DNA of 64,000 nt from Pelagibius marinus (GTDB lineage: Bacteria > Pseudomonadota > Alphaproteobacteria > Kiloniellales > Kiloniellaceae). The translations under genes and the position numbers were made by a program. Position 1 is the stretch's first letter. The number at the start of each line of letters is the position of its first letter. Shown piece by piece: positions 61,983 to 64,000 of this stretch. The notes beneath the pieces are model-generated. The model was not told the origin of the DNA. It did not search any database and saw nothing but the letters and a program-made list of their open reading frames with translations. The stretch covers positions 81,017 through 145,016 of the forward strand of contig NZ_JACSDK010000005.1 in NCBI RefSeq assembly GCF_014925385.1, in the 5' to 3' direction.

Positions 61983-62930
61983 ATGTATGCTGTGAGCAAG
62001 GCCATGCCGCTGGATGTAAGCGCCGAACAGACCAAGCAGCAGATCCTCGATCTGGTGCAGGACTTCACCGTGGAGACCACGCCCGGCTCGGCGGCCAAGA
62101 CCCCCGACTACCGAGATCATCTGCGCCCCGGCTGCCGCGTCGCCGTGACCTTCCTGCCCGGTTCCGACTTCGCCGACACGGTGGCGACGGCCAAGCGCCT
62201 GCAGGAAGAAGGTTTCCAGCCCATGCCGCACTTCGCGGCCCGCTCCATTCCCAGCCGCGAGGCTTTGGAGGACTATCTCAAAGCGCTCTCCGACGTGACC
62301 GAACTGCGCCACGCGGTGGCGCTCGCCGGCGCCGTCGACCAGCCGCTCGGCCCCTTCGACAGCTCCATGGCGATCCTCGAGACCGGCCTCTTCGACAAGT
62401 ACGGCGTCGAGACCATCGGCGTGGCCGGTCACCCGGAAGGCAGCCCCGATATCGCGCCGCCGGCGCTGAGCGAGGCGCTGGCCTGGAAGAACGCCTTCGC
62501 CGAGCGCAGCGACGCGAGCTTCTACATCGCCACCCAGTTCTGCTTCGAGGCGGCGCCGATCATCGCCTGGGACAAGGCAATGCAGGCCGAGGGCAACCGC
62601 CTGCCGATCCACATCGGCGTGCCGGGCCTGGCAACCCTCAAGACGCTGATCAACCACGCCAAGGCCTGCGGCGTCGGCCCCTCCATGCGCTTCCTGACCC
62701 GGCAGGCGCGCAACGTGGCCAAGCTGATGACGGTGAACACGCCCGACAAGCTGCTGCTGGAGCTCGCCCGCTACAAGGCGATGGACCCGGACTGCGGCAT
62801 CGCCCGGCTGCACATCTATCCCCTGGGCGGCCTCAAGCGCTCGGCGGCCTGGACCTACGCGGTGGCCGACGGCGACTTCGAGATCAACGCCAAGGGCAAC
62901 GGCTTCAAGGTGCTGCGCGAAATCGACTAG
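61983..62930 (+). CDS. Methylenetetrahydrofolate reductase-family protein
   Basis: 315 aa TIM-barrel flavoprotein of the MTHFR family: VAVTFLPGSDFADTVATAKRLQEEGFQPMPHFAARSI, YGVETIGVAGHPEGSPDI and AEGNRLPIHIGVPGLATLKTLINHAKACGVGPS (parts). In the demethylation context it would run in the direction methyl-THF to methylene-THF, releasing reducing equivalents. It differs from housekeeping MetF in carrying a longer N-terminus (about 40 residues before the first strand). ATG 61983 (MYAVSKAM) chosen; an upstream frame opening at 61815 is a shadow of the previous gene. Confidence 0.85.
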   Translation: MYAVSKAMPLDVSAEQTKQQILDLVQDFTVETTPGSAAKTPDYRDHLRPGCRVAVTFLPGSDFADTVATAKRLQEEGFQPMPHFAARSIPSREALEDYLKALSDVTELRHAVALAGAVDQPLGPFDSSMAILETGLFDKYGVETIGVAGHPEGSPDIAPPALSEALAWKNAFAERSDASFYIATQFCFEAAPIIAWDKAMQAEGNRLPIHIGVPGLATLKTLINHAKACGVGPSMRFLTRQARNVAKLMTVNTPDKLLLELARYKAMDPDCGIARLHIYPLGGLKRSAAWTYAVADGDFEINAKGNGFKVLREID

Positions 62931-63089
62931 CACGACCGAATTACCCCTTAGGCTGCGCGAATAAGCCACTGCTGGTCGTCCCTGCGCCAGCCCCACGGCA
63001 GAGAAAGAGGGCAAATGCCGCCCATCGTATCTGGGCGCCCCGCCGTGGCCGAGCGGGCCGCGGCGCCGGCTGAAAAGGAGTAACTGAAC

Positions 63090-64000
63090 ATGGCACGCAC
63101 GGTTGTCAGCTCGCATTCCCGGGAATTGGTGATCGGCTTCGACCAGCCGTTCTGCATCATCGGCGAACGCATCAACCCGACCGGGCGCAAGCTGCTGGCC
63201 GCCGAGATGGCCGCCGGCGACTTCAGCCGCGTCGAGGCCGACTGCCTGGCCCAGGTCGCCGCCGGGGCCCACATGCTGGACGTCAACGCCGGCATCCCGC
63301 TGGCCGACGAGCCGGCGATCCTGGCCAAGACGATCCAGCTGGTGCAGTCGCTGACCGACCTGCCGCTGTCCATCGACTCCTCCATCGTCGAGGCGCTGGA
63401 AGCCGGCCTCTCCGTCTACCAGGGCAAGGCCCTGGTCAACTCGGTCACCGGCGAGGACGAGCAGATGGAGCGCGTGCTGCCGCTGGTGAAGAAGCACGGC
63501 GCCGCCGTGGTCGCCATCTCCAACGACGAGACCGGCATCTCCGAAGACCCCGAGGTGCGCTACGCGGTCGCCAAGAAGATCGTCGAGCGCGCCGCCGACT
63601 ACGGTATCCCCAAGGAGGACGTGGTGGTCGATCCCCTGGTCATGCCGATCGGTGCCATGGGCACCGCCGGCCGCCAGGCCTTCTCGATCATCCGCAAACT
63701 GCGTGAGGATCTCGGCGTCAACACCACCTGCGGCGCCTCCAACATCTCCTTCGGCCTGCCCAACCGCCACGCCATGAACGCCTTCTTCCTGGCCATGGCC
63801 TCCGGCGCGGGCATGACCTCGGCGATCATGAACCCGCTGCATGAGGAAGAGCTGACCGGCATCATGGCCGCCGACGTTCTGCTGAACGCCGACAAGGACT
63901 GCCGCGCCTGGATCAAGAAGTTCCGTGAGCCGGCGGCCGCCCGCGCCGGGGGTGAAGGGGGACGGCGCGCGCGGCGCCGACGGCCCGGATTGCCCGAGGG
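63090..64000 (+). CDS. Methyltetrahydrofolate:corrinoid methyltransferase (pterin-binding), truncated by window end
   Basis: Open to the last base (303 codons visible). Pterin-binding TIM barrel of the MtrH/AcsE/MetH-type: IIGERINPTGRKLLAAEMAAG (start about residue 23), ANML-type HMLDVNAGIPLADE, LSIDSS at about 92, LVNSVTGEDEQME, GAAVVAISNDE, VVVDPLVMPIGAM and TTCGASNISFGLPNRHAMNAFFLAMA (partial), with the Asp/Asn residues that hold the pterin. It transfers the methyl from the corrinoid protein to THF. The visible C-terminus is a Gly/Arg-rich tail. A GGAG site precedes ATG 63090; 159 bp after metF. The stop lies beyond the window. Confidence 0.9.
   Translation, partial: MARTVVSSHSRELVIGFDQPFCIIGERINPTGRKLLAAEMAAGDFSRVEADCLAQVAAGAHMLDVNAGIPLADEPAILAKTIQLVQSLTDLPLSIDSSIVEALEAGLSVYQGKALVNSVTGEDEQMERVLPLVKKHGAAVVAISNDETGISEDPEVRYAVAKKIVERAADYGIPKEDVVVDPLVMPIGAMGTAGRQAFSIIRKLREDLGVNTTCGASNISFGLPNRHAMNAFFLAMASGAGMTSAIMNPLHEEELTGIMAADVLLNADKDCRAWIKKFREPAAARAGGEGGRRARRRRPGLPE

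Overview
The window is high-GC, densely packed DNA from an alphaproteobacterium, most likely a Rhodospirillales-type (Kiloniellaceae-like) environmental or marine organism. This placement is an inference from gene content: corrinoid methyl transfer (MttB family), a complete five-step histidine utilisation pathway with HutC, TRAP transport, DUF1127, Tad-type pilus proteins and an MmgR/alpha-r8-like sRNA. No rRNA, tRNA, CRISPR array, transposase or phage gene was seen.

Layout. 2-5398: the end of a DUF5063 gene, then a minus-strand operon with a trimethyllysine/gamma-butyrobetaine-type dioxygenase, an amino-acid ABC binding protein and permease (no ATPase in the window), and a trimethylamine-dehydrogenase-like flavoprotein. 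5591-10776: esterase, MmgR-like sRNA, Sel1-like protein, YajQ, PilZ, FliN and an SNase-fold protein. 11143-13514: tadG-tadE-tadE. 13667-17240: a compact XRE regulator/GFA/PhnD-like/amidase operon. 17463-23557: desaturase, signal peptidase I, a class V PLP enzyme, a haem-c-type sensor adenylate cyclase and a DMT transporter. 23602-25152: first MttB-family methyltransferase. 25280-30060: a nine-gene ArsR-led operon with five AHSA1/SRPBCC paralogues.

30141-56095 holds the dispersed histidine regulon. It comprises hutF/hutI (divergent), hutG/hutC (divergent), hutU followed by a TRAP transporter, and hutH. Four near-identical HutC palindromes (core TTGTATATACAA) lie at these promoters. Interspersed are a periplasmic chorismate mutase, an ABC/P-loop/hydrolase group, a pair of small paralogous envelope proteins, a LysR/DUF1127 group, a second MttB homologue and a chemoreceptor.

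56230-64000: marR, the 2-oxoglutarate:ferredoxin oxidoreductase pair (korAB) and, divergent from it, a C1 operon. The C1 operon encodes a corrinoid protein, DUF1638, a PF13769 'virulence factor' protein, methylene-THF reductase and a methyl-THF:corrinoid methyltransferase that runs off the window end.

How it fits together (inference). MttB-type enzymes demethylate quaternary amines onto the corrinoid protein. The pterin methyltransferase passes the methyl group to THF, and the MetF homologue oxidises methyl-THF. KorAB could supply low-potential ferredoxin for corrinoid reactivation. Histidine is broken down to glutamate plus formate. The dioxygenase/TMADH-like operon adds an oxidative route for a methylated amine. 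Together these suggest a specialist in methylated amines and amino acids.
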